Below are positions 45,504 through 54,531 of a stretch of DNA of 64,000 nucleotides, piece by piece. The notes under the pieces are model-generated. The model was not told where the DNA came from, searched no databases, and worked only from the letters and a program-made list of their open reading frames with translations. Each line of letters begins with the position of its first letter. Positions within the stretch are counted from its first letter, which is position 1. The position numbers and the translations under genes are program-made. This DNA is from Mucinivorans hirudinis (GTDB taxonomy: Bacteria; Bacteroidota; Bacteroidia; Bacteroidales; Rikenellaceae): the NCBI GenBank assembly GCA_000723505.1, contig HG934468.1:372001-436000 (forward strand). The letters are read 5' to 3'.

Positions 45504-46871
45504 TCATATTCTGTACGCTTTACTAACATTATCAATTACTGACAACCTCATTGTTGCATTATTGAAGAGGCGGCTCATCTCATTTTCGCGGTTGTTGTTA
45601 AGAGTAATGTCTGAATATCCGAAATCTTGCTGGCGAGAGATAAAGGGATAGAGGGTTAATTTGCGAGTGAATAATGCAGATAACACTCCATCTGCCGTAT
45701 CCGTGTCCTTGAAATCGTATTCGAGAATCTTCTCAAAAGAGTGTGCGTAAACCACCACAAACTGAGTACACCAAAACCAATCAACCCAATAGCGCGAATA
45801 GGCAACGGGAACAGCTGTCCCGAAGCCACCGACACCCCCCATCAATATGTCGCACCCTTGTTCGGCTGCTTCAACGATATTTCTGATAAAGCTAATCGCA
45901 GAATAATTCTCGGTGAAAATATGGTCATCCTCACATAGTATTATTACGTCGTCCCCGCGCTCTTTTGCCTGCATTACAGCTTTAACTATGCTATGCCACA
46001 AACCAACCGCACCTATGGGATGAATACAAGCATCAATGAGTATAGGTTCAAACTCTGGGCGTAGTACGAATTGCGAAATAATATGTTCTCGGCGTTCGTC
46101 TCTTTGGGGAAGATTGAAGATGAAGACAGGAATGTATATATCCGAAAACTCACCCGGCTCACGGCAGCTTTCAAGCAGAGCCTGCAAAGTTGAACGTTTC
46201 AATTCAGCACTATAATAACGACTATTAGCCCCGCGAATGTGGTCGAGATGGTAAATTGCACCTTCAGTGCGATGAACCCTATAACCTCTGATTTCCCATC
46301 TCTTGTAACGTTCCAAATCCTCTGCTCCCCAGCCTGTGAATTGCTCGTTATCACCTCCCGCCTCAATAAAGGCATTGCGATTCGCAAGAAAAGCACCTCC
46401 GCAAGTGTGCTTACCATATATACACGACAACCTATCACTGCCCGAGGTTAGAACACTCTCATCCGATGTCGAGATATACTCTTCCAAAACATTATTGCTA
46501 ACATTGTAGCAGCGTCCGTCAAAAGGATAGAACATATCTGCCTTACCTTTGCGAAGAGCCGTAATAGCTTCATCAATCTGTCTCTTGGGAACTATCACAT
46601 CGCAATCCCAAACGCCGATAAACTGTCTGCGCACCATACTGCACAGAAGATTCACATATTTAGTGTGGTAAAAGAGAGGGTTGTAATCTTCCACAAAGAT
46701 GCGCCGAACATTGTCTATATGCTCTATTTTAGAGTGCTTGTCAGCCTCTAATATGACAATCTCTATACCATCAAGTTTTGATAGGCTATCCGTAACAAAA
46801 TTCAGATTTCGCAGCCGCTCTGCCGAATCTATGCGCACGGGGATTACGATTGTTAGGTCAGCGTAAGTCAT
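45504..46871 (-). CDS. Two-domain glycosyltransferase of the RiPP cluster
   Basis: This 455-residue protein joins two catalytic regions. The N-terminal GT-A domain (about residues 1-240) has ADLTIVIPVRID, VWDCDVIVP as DxD-like motif and GWGAEDLERYKRW, the galactosyltransferase-type pattern. The C-terminal region (about residues 255-455) begins FNLPQRDERREHI and has IILCEDDHIF, like family-25 enzymes. It could add two sugars in sequence to the peptide or a carrier. Its start overlaps the LanC-like gene by 14 bp, so it is the last gene of the export/maturation operon. The acceptor is unknown. Confidence 0.72.
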   Translation of the reverse strand: MTYADLTIVIPVRIDSAERLRNLNFVTDSLSKLDGIEIVILEADKHSKIEHIDNVRRIFVEDYNPLFYHTKYVNLLCSMVRRQFIGVWDCDVIVPKRQIDEAITALRKGKADMFYPFDGRCYNVSNNVLEEYISTSDESVLTSGSDRLSCIYGKHTCGGAFLANRNAFIEAGGDNEQFTGWGAEDLERYKRWEIRGYRVHRTEGAIYHLDHIRGANSRYYSAELKRSTLQALLESCREPGEFSDIYIPVFIFNLPQRDERREHIISQFVLRPEFEPILIDACIHPIGAVGLWHSIVKAVMQAKERGDDVIILCEDDHIFTENYSAISFIRNIVEAAEQGCDILMGGVGGFGTAVPVAYSRYWVDWFWCTQFVVVYAHSFEKILEYDFKDTDTADGVLSALFTRKLTLYPFISRQQDFGYSDITLNNNRENEMSRLFNNATMRLSVIDNVSKAYRI

Positions 46872-47652
46872 TGTCGTTAATTATTTTTTGCAACCCTATC
46901 CCCGCTATACCGTTTTTAACTCCCCAACGCTCCGACTCGGGAATTGAGCTCATATCATACCCCGCGTACTTCGATTTTACGTCCGAAGAGTCGAGCAACG
47001 TTTCAACCTCCGCCAAAGTAAGCCGAGGAACAAACGGAACAAGAAAATCATACTCCGCAGGCGGAATCTTCGCTCTGATTTTTTCGACTTTATAGTTGAA
47101 AACGCTGAGTTTATGCAGTTCATCAAGCAGGTAGAGAACATCTGCCGAGGGGTTATCGGGATTAATCTTTCTCTCCAATTCGTCGATAAAGAGAATGGTG
47201 TTGTATTTCAAATCCAAGGCGGTAAGGTTCTCTTCGTCATTGGCTCGATAACGAAGCCGAGAGATATAGTAGTGCCCTATCGAAAGCAGGGTCTCGATGT
47301 TGTTGTCCGAGTGGATAAGGGTATTTGTAACTTTTGCATCGAACTCCTCGAGAATATCATCGGCATCGGCTTCTACAAATCCGTTTTGTATCAGATGCTC
47401 AACCGCCCAACCTATGCCCGTTATACCGCTCGCAAACTCCAAGGGCATATCGGCGTGCAGCGACTCGGTTACATTATCAATAAGCTCTGAGGCAAACTCT
47501 GCAAAAACAGCATTGCCGCTACTGCGTGCCAAATGGTGAAAGTAGAGAGCAATGCCCATTTTGCCGTGCAGCAGTCCGCAATCCTCCACCGCGGTAGAGT
47601 GCAGTATCAAGGCGTTAGTGATTCGTTGTTCGCGGGTAAATTCTATCTTCAT
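46858..47652 (-). CDS. LanC-like protein without zinc ligands
   Basis: This 264-residue protein has repeated GxxG-type motifs of the LanC alpha-barrel: LLHGKMGIALYFHHLAR (about residue 28), FASGITGIGWAVEHLI (about residue 73) and GVKNGIAGIGLQKI near the end. LanC cyclases are about 400 residues and hold zinc with two Cys and one His. This protein has one Cys in all (Cys25), so it cannot bind zinc in that way. It may be a binding or scaffold member. It lies between the HlyD gene (2-nt gap) and the glycosyltransferase gene (14-bp overlap). Confidence 0.7.
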   Translation of the reverse strand: MKIEFTREQRITNALILHSTAVEDCGLLHGKMGIALYFHHLARSSGNAVFAEFASELIDNVTESLHADMPLEFASGITGIGWAVEHLIQNGFVEADADDILEEFDAKVTNTLIHSDNNIETLLSIGHYYISRLRYRANDEENLTALDLKYNTILFIDELERKINPDNPSADVLYLLDELHKLSVFNYKVEKIRAKIPPAEYDFLVPFVPRLTLAEVETLLDSSDVKSKYAGYDMSSIPESERWGVKNGIAGIGLQKIINDNDLR

Positions 47653-47654
47653 TG

Positions 47655-48923
47655 TTATCTATCAAAAAACGCCCTAAGCGGCTGAATAAATCTTTGAATC
47701 AGTCTTTGGTCGCGGGTTATAATATCGCCCGTGCCATCCATCCGTTGGATGAGTTGGAGCTGCTCTTTGTAGGTCGATTGCAGCCCCTGCGGAAAAGTTA
47801 CCTCCACGATATAGCCATCCTTCTCGGGAACTGACGAGATGCGGTTTACCACACCTTTCAATAACCCGTACTCAAAGTATGGAAAGCCATTCAACTTCAC
47901 ATTCACCGTCTGACCCACCGCCACCCGTCCGAAGCCCGCCGAGGGCACTTCCATTATACCCACAACCTCGGAGGAGTCTGCCGGGATGATTGTTGCCAAC
48001 TTCTCGCCCGCTTGTATGTGTTGGTTGCTGCTCCAGAACTTTGCAAAGGACAATCGCCCCACTATCGGCGAGATGAGCAGGTAGTTTTGTTGCCACTGGC
48101 AGATTTGTGCCAAGAGGCGTGTGCGGCTCTCGTTGATTTGGTTTTTGTAGGTTGTCGTTTCGTTATCGTATTGCAGGTCGAGCTCCAAGAGTTGTTGCTC
48201 CATCTGCATCACGGTAAGCTCCGTCGTGGTAAGCGAAGCTTCGTAGCTTGCCATTGCACTCTCTTTTTGGAGCTTTGCTTGCGCGCTACGTTCATACTCC
48301 AAAGAGGAGATTACCCGGTCGGCATATAGTGCCGAATCCCGCCTGAAGTTGATTAGCGTATATTCGTAATCCCTCTTTATCAACCCTCGCTGCGAGGTGA
48401 GTTGGCGGAGGTATTTTTTGTGTTGCTCGGTCTGTCTCTCCAATAGTCGTCTCTTTTTACCGATATTGTCCGCCTTGATATAGTGTTGGTAGTTGAGATA
48501 TTGGGTGCGGAACTCCGAAAAGGGGCTTTGCAATTCACCCATAGAGTAGTTTTGCTCTATCCACGAGTTGCTGTCTGCGGGGTCGAAGTTTTCGATATGT
48601 TCCAGAACGTTGTTTGCATCTTGATACTTGGTGCTGTTTTGAAGCATAGCCACCACTTGGTCTTGATGGATGGTTGCTCCCTCTTTTGCAAAGATTGTGT
48701 CGATGCGTCCCGTAGTTTTGGCGATAAGGTCTGTTGGCGGGTTGATTGTGGTTATGGTTATTGGGGCAACTACGATTTGGGGATATTTCAACAGGTAGCT
48801 GCCGGCGATGAGTCCGGCGAATATCAGGAATATCACACACATACCCCGGCGGATTATCCAATGGGGCATCTTGCCGAAGATTTCGGTGCTCTGGGGGCTG
48901 TATTCTCTATTGTCTGATGGCAT
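47655..48923 (-). CDS. HlyD-family membrane-fusion adaptor of the peptide exporter
   Basis: This 422-residue protein has one transmembrane segment near residues 26-47 (RGMCVIFLIFAGLIAGSYLL). Biotinyl-lipoyl-like halves follow (LIAKTTGRIDTIFAKEGATI and YLLISPIVGRLSFAKFWSSN). A long coiled-coil hairpin lies between them (about residues 140-290), rich in Gln, Glu and Arg. The beta-barrel end has FGRVAVGQTVNVKLNGFPYF. It links the inner-membrane C39 transporter to an outer-membrane channel. It is 111 nt downstream of the transporter gene, with a hairpin between, and 2 nt upstream of the LanC-like gene. Confidence 0.92.
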   Translation of the reverse strand: MPSDNREYSPQSTEIFGKMPHWIIRRGMCVIFLIFAGLIAGSYLLKYPQIVVAPITITTINPPTDLIAKTTGRIDTIFAKEGATIHQDQVVAMLQNSTKYQDANNVLEHIENFDPADSNSWIEQNYSMGELQSPFSEFRTQYLNYQHYIKADNIGKKRRLLERQTEQHKKYLRQLTSQRGLIKRDYEYTLINFRRDSALYADRVISSLEYERSAQAKLQKESAMASYEASLTTTELTVMQMEQQLLELDLQYDNETTTYKNQINESRTRLLAQICQWQQNYLLISPIVGRLSFAKFWSSNQHIQAGEKLATIIPADSSEVVGIMEVPSAGFGRVAVGQTVNVKLNGFPYFEYGLLKGVVNRISSVPEKDGYIVEVTFPQGLQSTYKEQLQLIQRMDGTGDIITRDQRLIQRFIQPLRAFFDR

Positions 48924-48942
48924 AACTTAGTTTGTGCTAATC

Positions 48943-48967
48943 GCGACTTTTTTGAAAAAAAAGTCGC
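48943..48967 (-). terminator. Hairpin between transporter and adaptor genes
   Basis: GCGACTTTTTT and AAAAAAGTCGC form an 11-bp perfect stem with a 3-nt loop. Its T tract is inside the stem, so it may be a weak terminator or attenuator lowering expression of the downstream genes. Confidence 0.45.
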
Positions 48968-49034
48968 CCAAAAAACTTTCGCGAGATGCTACGCATCTCT
49001 TTTCGGTGCTAATTATTCGGGGTCGCCGCGCGAC

Positions 49035-51233
49035 TTAAGTTCCTAATTCTAATTGATTCCTCACCAGCTCATAATAAGCCCCCCTGCTCGCAACAAGCTC
49101 CTGATGAGTCCCCTGCTCAACAACCTCACCGCCCTCCAAAACTACTATCTTGTCCGCACTACGAACAGTGCTCAACCTATGCGCCACAACAACAACAGTC
49201 TTCCCCCGAAAGAAACCCTGCAACTTATCCATTATCACACGCTCATTGTTGGCATCCAACGAATTGGTAGCCTCGTCGAACATTATATACTCAGCCTCCT
49301 TGTACGCCGCACGAGCTATCAACAAACGCTGCTTCTGACCCGTGCTCAGCCCGTGTCCGTCCGAACCTATCTTCGTGTTGTAACGTAGTGGCAACGACTC
49401 GATAAACTCCCTGATGTTGGCAATATCCACAGCCTTGTTCACCCGCTTCATATTGGGAACCTCGTCCATCACCCCGATATTGCCCGCAATAGTGTCCGAA
49501 AAGATATAACCCTCCTGCATCACCGCAGCACAATGACCCCGCCAAACAGTGTCGCTGTACATTTTCAGAGGCACTGAACCTAACAAAACCTCTCCCGAAG
49601 CAGGCTCATAAAACCCAAGCAACAGCTTTAGCAGTGTCGTCTTACCGCTGCCGCTCGTGCCCACAATAGCTGTAACCTTGCCCGCTTCAATGGTCAGGGA
49701 GACATCGTTCAAAACCTTTTCTGAGTTGGGACCCTCGTATTGAAAAACAACGTTCCTCAAAACTATATCTTCACCCGTGGGAATCTCACGGATTTTACTC
49801 TTCGATGCCGGCTCTTCATCATCCTTGCTGTGGATTTCGTTCAGACGCTCCAAACTTATTTTTGCATCCTGACTCTCCTGAACAAAGCCGATAAACTGAG
49901 ACAACGGAGCATTCAACTGCCCGATGATATACTGCATCGCCATCATCATACCCAAGGTCATCTCGCCGTTAATCACAGCCGTAGCAGCCAAAAATGAGAT
50001 AAAGACGTTTTTGCTCTGGTCGATAAAGAGACCCCCCACCTGCTGGGTCTGTTGCAGGGTGAGACCCTTGATGCTGATTTTATAGAGCTTCGCTTGGATA
50101 CCCTCCCACACCCAACGCTTCTGCTTCTCGCAGTTGTTGAGCTTAATATCCTGCATACCGTTTATCAACTGAACGATATTGCTCTGGTTGGCTGCCGCCT
50201 CCTGAAAACGCATATAATCCAACTTGCGGCGACGCTTCAAAAAAATCAAAATCCAACCTACATACAAAGCACTCCCCAAGACAAACACCCCCAAAATCGG
50301 CAGGTTGTAGCTCGCCATAACACCCGAGTATATCACAAAAGTAATTGCCGCAACGGCAATGCTGATTATCGAACCCGTCAGAAAAGATTGGATGCGGCTA
50401 TGGTCGCCGATGCGCTGCATAATATCGCCTACCATCTTTGAATCGAAAAAGGCTATAGGCAACCGCATCAACTTGCCCAAGAAATCCGAAATCAAAGATA
50501 TGCTGATGCGGGTGGTGATATGCAGCATCAGCCAGCTCTTAATCAGGTCGTTAGCCGTCTGTCCCAGCGTCAGCATAACCTGCGCAATAAGAATCGCTAT
50601 AACGATATTGATGTCGTTATTGCCGATACCCGTATCCACCACCGACTGCGTCAGAAACGGAAAAATCAGGCTTATAAGGCTGCCCGTAAGCAGACCCAGA
50701 AACAACTGAATGATATAGCGTTTATAGGGAGTGAGGTATCGCAGCAGATGTCCGAAGTGGAGCTTGCTCTCATCCGGAGCCTCCTCTTCGTAGAACCTCG
50801 GAGTAGGCTCCAATAGCAGTGCAGTGCCCTGAGTGAGGGTCAGTTCGCTGCCCTCGGAGGAGGTAGATAACCAACTCTTCAAAAACCGCTCCTTGTCGTA
50901 GCAGAGAAGTCCCGCCGCAGGGTCGGCAATGTAAATCTTACCGCGCTTGATGTTGTAGACCACCGCAAAGTGGTTCTGATTCCAGTGGACGATGCAGGGC
51001 AGATTCACCTCATTACAGAGCTGCTCAAAAGATATTTTGACCCCCATTGTGCGAAACCCCACACCCTCCGCCGCATCCGAAATGCCAAGCATCGACACCC
51101 CCTCGCGAGTGGTATGGCACCGCTCCCGAAAAAACGCCGCCGGATAACCCTTGCCATAGAACCGCGCAACCATCCGTAGGCAGGTTGCGCCGCAATCCAT
51201 AGAGTCTAATTGAAAGTAGTGAGGGAATTTCAT
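49035..51233 (-). CDS. Peptidase-containing ABC transporter (C39, bacteriocin-type)
   Basis: This 732-residue protein has three parts. The C39 peptidase is at residues 1-130, with Cys14 in DSMDCGATCLRMVARF, and His and Asp in NQNHFAVVYNIKRGKIYIAD. The membrane domain is at about 160-440. The ATPase is at about 485-725, with Walker A VGTSGSGKTTLLKLL, signature GLSTGQKQRLLIARA and Walker B YIMFDEATNSLD. Such transporters cut the leader after a double-glycine and export the core peptide. Both precursors here end their leader in GG. It starts 4 nt after the glycosyltransferase stop and forms an exporter with HlyD. Confidence 0.95.
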   Translation of the reverse strand: MKFPHYFQLDSMDCGATCLRMVARFYGKGYPAAFFRERCHTTREGVSMLGISDAAEGVGFRTMGVKISFEQLCNEVNLPCIVHWNQNHFAVVYNIKRGKIYIADPAAGLLCYDKERFLKSWLSTSSEGSELTLTQGTALLLEPTPRFYEEEAPDESKLHFGHLLRYLTPYKRYIIQLFLGLLTGSLISLIFPFLTQSVVDTGIGNNDINIVIAILIAQVMLTLGQTANDLIKSWLMLHITTRISISLISDFLGKLMRLPIAFFDSKMVGDIMQRIGDHSRIQSFLTGSIISIAVAAITFVIYSGVMASYNLPILGVFVLGSALYVGWILIFLKRRRKLDYMRFQEAAANQSNIVQLINGMQDIKLNNCEKQKRWVWEGIQAKLYKISIKGLTLQQTQQVGGLFIDQSKNVFISFLAATAVINGEMTLGMMMAMQYIIGQLNAPLSQFIGFVQESQDAKISLERLNEIHSKDDEEPASKSKIREIPTGEDIVLRNVVFQYEGPNSEKVLNDVSLTIEAGKVTAIVGTSGSGKTTLLKLLLGFYEPASGEVLLGSVPLKMYSDTVWRGHCAAVMQEGYIFSDTIAGNIGVMDEVPNMKRVNKAVDIANIREFIESLPLRYNTKIGSDGHGLSTGQKQRLLIARAAYKEAEYIMFDEATNSLDANNERVIMDKLQGFFRGKTVVVVAHRLSTVRSADKIVVLEGGEVVEQGTHQELVASRGAYYELVRNQLELGT

Positions 51234-51237
51234 ACGG

Positions 51238-52356
51238 CTAAAATTGTGCTGCTAACTCTTTGTAAACTTCAAAAGTCTCCCGTGCCATCCGTTCGGCAGT
51301 GTAATGCTCCGCCCACTCACGACGGGCATTCGCACCCAAACGTTTACGTAACCCAACATCGCCGGCAAAGGTGATTATGTGTTGTTTTAACACGTCGGTA
51401 TCAAGCGTGGGTATATCGTCTGTATAATCAACCGGCACGGTCAGTGCAATATCTCTGCCCATAAACAACTCTCCCATACCTCTGACCTCAGAAGCGATAA
51501 TCGCCATTCCGTGGCTCATCATCTCCAAAGCCACATAACTGCACTGCTCATTGAGCGACGGAATAACCCCAATATCGCACGCCGCCATCAGGTTGTGAAC
51601 CTCTTGGTTATCTATATTCCCCAAAAATGTTATCTTTGAATGGTTTGCCTCTATCTTCTCAAAGACCAAATCATAAGCTCCGCTACCGACAATCACAAGC
51701 CTTGCATTCTCTAAGCCCATCTCACTGAACAACTTGGCAAGAAAGGTGATTCCTTTACTCTCCTCAATCCTGCCAACATACAGTATCAATATCTCGCTGT
51801 CATTAAACCCATATTTCAACCGCAGAGTCTTTTTGGTTTTATCAATAATAACCTCTCGAACACCATTATAAATCACCCTTTCAATATAATGTTTTTTCTG
51901 TGCCAAATATTCTTGAGCATATTTTGTAACATAAATTATCGAACCAAAACTCCCCAAAGTTGGATGTTTAGAAATGTCGGCATTAATAGGAATAAAATGC
52001 AGTGTATGGACAAATTGCGATTGATGCTTGTTAATATCAATAAAGCCTTTTGAAAGAAGATTATTTCCATTGTCGTGGTAAATTATCTTAGAATCCAATG
52101 ATATATACAATGATAAAATATTCATCAACAAACGTAGTTTTGAATTTGTAGATTTATACGCGAAAATAGGAGCATATATCACACTACAACCATCTGTTGT
52201 CTCAATAACTAATTCTTGCACTTCACTACCGCTAATATATAGGTATATGAAATTGAAATTAGTATTATGCAATGACGCACCTAATAGTTCCTTACTATAT
52301 CTTGAAGCTCCAGAATAATCATTAACAATATGAACTACAGTTATTTTCTCGGTCAT
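51238..52356 (-). CDS. Family-4 glycosyltransferase (TIGR04157-like)
   Basis: This 372-residue GT-B enzyme starts KITVVHIVNDYSGASRYSKE. It has the family-4 core: ILYVGRIEESKGITFLAKLF (about residues 195-215) and the C-terminal EX7E site in NEQCSYVALEMMSHGMAIIA (about residues 276-295). It is probably a cytoplasmic sugar transferase for the peptide product or its surface carrier. TIGR04157-type enzymes are known next to GG-Bacteroidales peptide systems. Its start overlaps the propeller gene by 4 bp, and it ends 4 nt before the transporter gene. Confidence 0.85.
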   Translation of the reverse strand: MTEKITVVHIVNDYSGASRYSKELLGASLHNTNFNFIYLYISGSEVQELVIETTDGCSVIYAPIFAYKSTNSKLRLLMNILSLYISLDSKIIYHDNGNNLLSKGFIDINKHQSQFVHTLHFIPINADISKHPTLGSFGSIIYVTKYAQEYLAQKKHYIERVIYNGVREVIIDKTKKTLRLKYGFNDSEILILYVGRIEESKGITFLAKLFSEMGLENARLVIVGSGAYDLVFEKIEANHSKITFLGNIDNQEVHNLMAACDIGVIPSLNEQCSYVALEMMSHGMAIIASEVRGMGELFMGRDIALTVPVDYTDDIPTLDTDVLKQHIITFAGDVGLRKRLGANARREWAEHYTAERMARETFEVYKELAAQF

Positions 52357-53462
52357 TGCGTTAATTTTCCTAATATAATAACATTGTTATCATCCTCCTT
52401 GACATTATCGAGAATATAATCAATCCGCTCGCGCGCTTTGCCCGTAGCTTTTTCGCGCAAGGGTTCAAGTTTTTCAATCAACATCAAAGGTTCGACATTC
52501 CATTGATAGTATCCGCTCCAAAAGAATCCCGAGTCATTAATTCCGCCAAGAAGGTCATTTGTCAATTTGTACCATCCTCCTTCCATAGTCTCTTTATCGA
52601 CAAACAGATTCCCCCGTGGAACATCACCGCCGAATATCGAACACATATAGATTGTTGGCAACTCCACAAGTACATAGTACCCCTTCTTACCAAGCAAATC
52701 AATGGAAAAGACAGATTCCAATTTATTGGTTTGGTCATCGTAGTTCCAAAGTGAATTTTGAGAAGTTAGGAAAAGGTCGAAATTAGTTGTGTTATCCCTA
52801 TGGAACATCTCACCGTCATAGTTGGTAACCGTGTAGGGTACCGCATCGACCCCGTTAATCACTTTTCCATCGAAATCCTGTGTCCAAACAACATACTTTG
52901 AATTTTGAAACGGCATATTGGCAACTGTTATCCGCTGTGCTTCAACATCTATTTTGAAAGCTCCTTTGTTTATGACATCCACAAGCGGGTAACTATTGGT
53001 GAGATTGCCGTCAAAGCCAAATCTAAGAAGTTTGTCCGACATCATCGGAAGAAGATATACGGATGCCGAGCGTTCATCTATTTTCAGATTCGTAATGCTG
53101 AAATACTCTCCCTGTCCTCGCCCCGTGTGCCCAAGGTTGGCAATAAAAGCTCCTGTTTTTCTATTAAAGAGCTTAGCCGGAGTAGACATATCACCTCTTG
53201 CAGCAATATAGTTTTGTGAAATTGCCAGCGGAGTATTTCCCCGAATAAATGCCTCTTCGTTGTTGTTTTCGAGCCTAATAATTTCGACATCCTCAATCAA
53301 CTCCGAAAGGAGCAACTCGGTAGTGTCCTTTACCTGAGCAGGGATTACGGTGATATTACTACCACTTTTTGTGCCGATAACCGGCAAACTCTTGGTCTTA
53401 TTATCGCTGCTGCTGCAACCGATAATTCCAAAAATAACCAAAGATAGATATAGATTTTTCAT
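52353..53462 (-). CDS. 6-bladed beta-propeller lipoprotein 1
   Basis: This 369-residue protein has a lipoprotein signal peptide (LSLVIFGIIGCSSS, Cys16). The 6-bladed beta-propeller family pattern follows: LIEDVEIIRLEN, NLGHTGRGQGEYFSITNLKI and YLLPMMSDKLLRFGFDG. The end LEPLREKATGKARERIDYIL is nearly the same as in the 59944 gene, also at DNA level, showing recent duplication. These proteins accompany GG-Bacteroidales peptide systems and may be surface or periplasmic partners. It overlaps the glycosyltransferase gene by 4 bp. Confidence 0.87.
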   Translation of the reverse strand: MKNLYLSLVIFGIIGCSSSDNKTKSLPVIGTKSGSNITVIPAQVKDTTELLLSELIEDVEIIRLENNNEEAFIRGNTPLAISQNYIAARGDMSTPAKLFNRKTGAFIANLGHTGRGQGEYFSITNLKIDERSASVYLLPMMSDKLLRFGFDGNLTNSYPLVDVINKGAFKIDVEAQRITVANMPFQNSKYVVWTQDFDGKVINGVDAVPYTVTNYDGEMFHRDNTTNFDLFLTSQNSLWNYDDQTNKLESVFSIDLLGKKGYYVLVELPTIYMCSIFGGDVPRGNLFVDKETMEGGWYKLTNDLLGGINDSGFFWSGYYQWNVEPLMLIEKLEPLREKATGKARERIDYILDNVKEDDNNVIILGKLTQ

Positions 53463-53471
53463 AGTTTTCTT

Positions 53472-54317
53472 TTACTGTTTTTCGAGTGAGGGGATATAGG
53501 GTAATGTCATTTTTGTGGGCTTTTCACCTATTATCTTGCCCTTTGAGTTTTTTTCAATTAATCCGATTGGGTCTGCATACATCTGACGCTCAATTTCCAA
53601 AATATCATCCCTTGTTACATATTTGTAGTCGTGAATATAGTAATATATGGCATTGTTAGCTCGGCTAAGCGATGTGGCAATAAAGTGAAAATACTTTTTT
53701 GTATCATAGACCTCCAGAATCAACCCCGGTGCTCCGCTAAATTTCCAGGGACCCATCCTATACGGCAATGACTCGGTGAACCAAACCGTAAAACTGTTGC
53801 CGCGAAAAGTAACATTAGCCTGCTTGCACTCATACCCGAGAATCACTTTCGTAGCATTGGAAAACACCCAAGACATCTCGGGTGTATTTTCTGAGTAACA
53901 ATAAGTATTATCCATCACTTTGAGAATATAGGTCAATTTATTTTTTGACGGATAATTGATAAACAAATCACTATGGGCGGCAGCATCATTTTTTCTCATC
54001 CATTGCCGTGGAGCTACGACTGATTTCCCTTTTTTTAACTCACTATAAAATATTGAATCTATTTTTGCAGCATTAAGACTGTAAAACCTCGATATACCAT
54101 TATCGGATATTTGGAGGCAGAACTTATCATCTCTATAAGTTTTGCCCGTAGTATCAGATATATATTTATAGTCGTACGTAACGGATATTTTCGCTTTACC
54201 TATCTCTACCCTGCTTGCTGGATTATGATAGCCGAGGGTTGAGTGTATCTGAGCATAACTATCAAACAGAGTTGCAGCAAAGGCAATTATTGGTATCAAT
54301 ATATATTTTTTGTTCAT
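53472..54317 (-). CDS. GLPGLI family protein 1
   Basis: This 281-residue secreted protein has a signal peptide (about residues 1-22, cut after DSYA). The family's WFTESLPYRMGPWKFSGAPG then LILEVYD core (about residues 180-205) has APGLI in place of GLPGLI. Function of the family is unknown; it is found in Bacteroidetes next to peptide-maturation genes. It ends 9 nt before the propeller gene. It resembles the neighbouring gene at 54532 along its length, so they are a duplicated pair. Confidence 0.9.
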   Translation of the reverse strand: MNKKYILIPIIAFAATLFDSYAQIHSTLGYHNPASRVEIGKAKISVTYDYKYISDTTGKTYRDDKFCLQISDNGISRFYSLNAAKIDSIFYSELKKGKSVVAPRQWMRKNDAAAHSDLFINYPSKNKLTYILKVMDNTYCYSENTPEMSWVFSNATKVILGYECKQANVTFRGNSFTVWFTESLPYRMGPWKFSGAPGLILEVYDTKKYFHFIATSLSRANNAIYYYIHDYKYVTRDDILEIERQMYADPIGLIEKNSKGKIIGEKPTKMTLPYIPSLEKQ

Positions 54318-54531
54318 CGTTCTTATTATATTGTTTACTATTGCGTCATCCTATCAAACTCCGCCGAGATATTCTGCCCGCCGCCGCCCCACGCGGCGGG
54401 TATTGCCAGTGCGGCTGCGCACCATTCTGCATCCCACCGCCGGCGACGCTCTGAGGGCACACAATGCGCAGATACTCATCTATGTTGGTATGCTCAAAAT
54501 ATTGAGATTATGACAATTTCATAGTTTTCTT
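54318..54531. other. GC-rich spacer between the two GLPGLI genes
   Basis: This 214-bp interval has no convincing gene. CCCGCCGCCGC and GCGGCGGG form a strong hairpin at about 54379-54402, and the sequence around it is much richer in G and C than its neighbours. Its last part (from about 54519) is a repeat of 53460-53495, the 3' end region of a GLPGLI gene, marking the duplication joint. Confidence 0.6.

Noticed and set aside
54243-54524. Plus-strand open frames in the GC-rich spacer
   Set aside because: They overlap the signal-peptide region of a GLPGLI gene on the other strand and a strong hairpin, with no recognisable domain.
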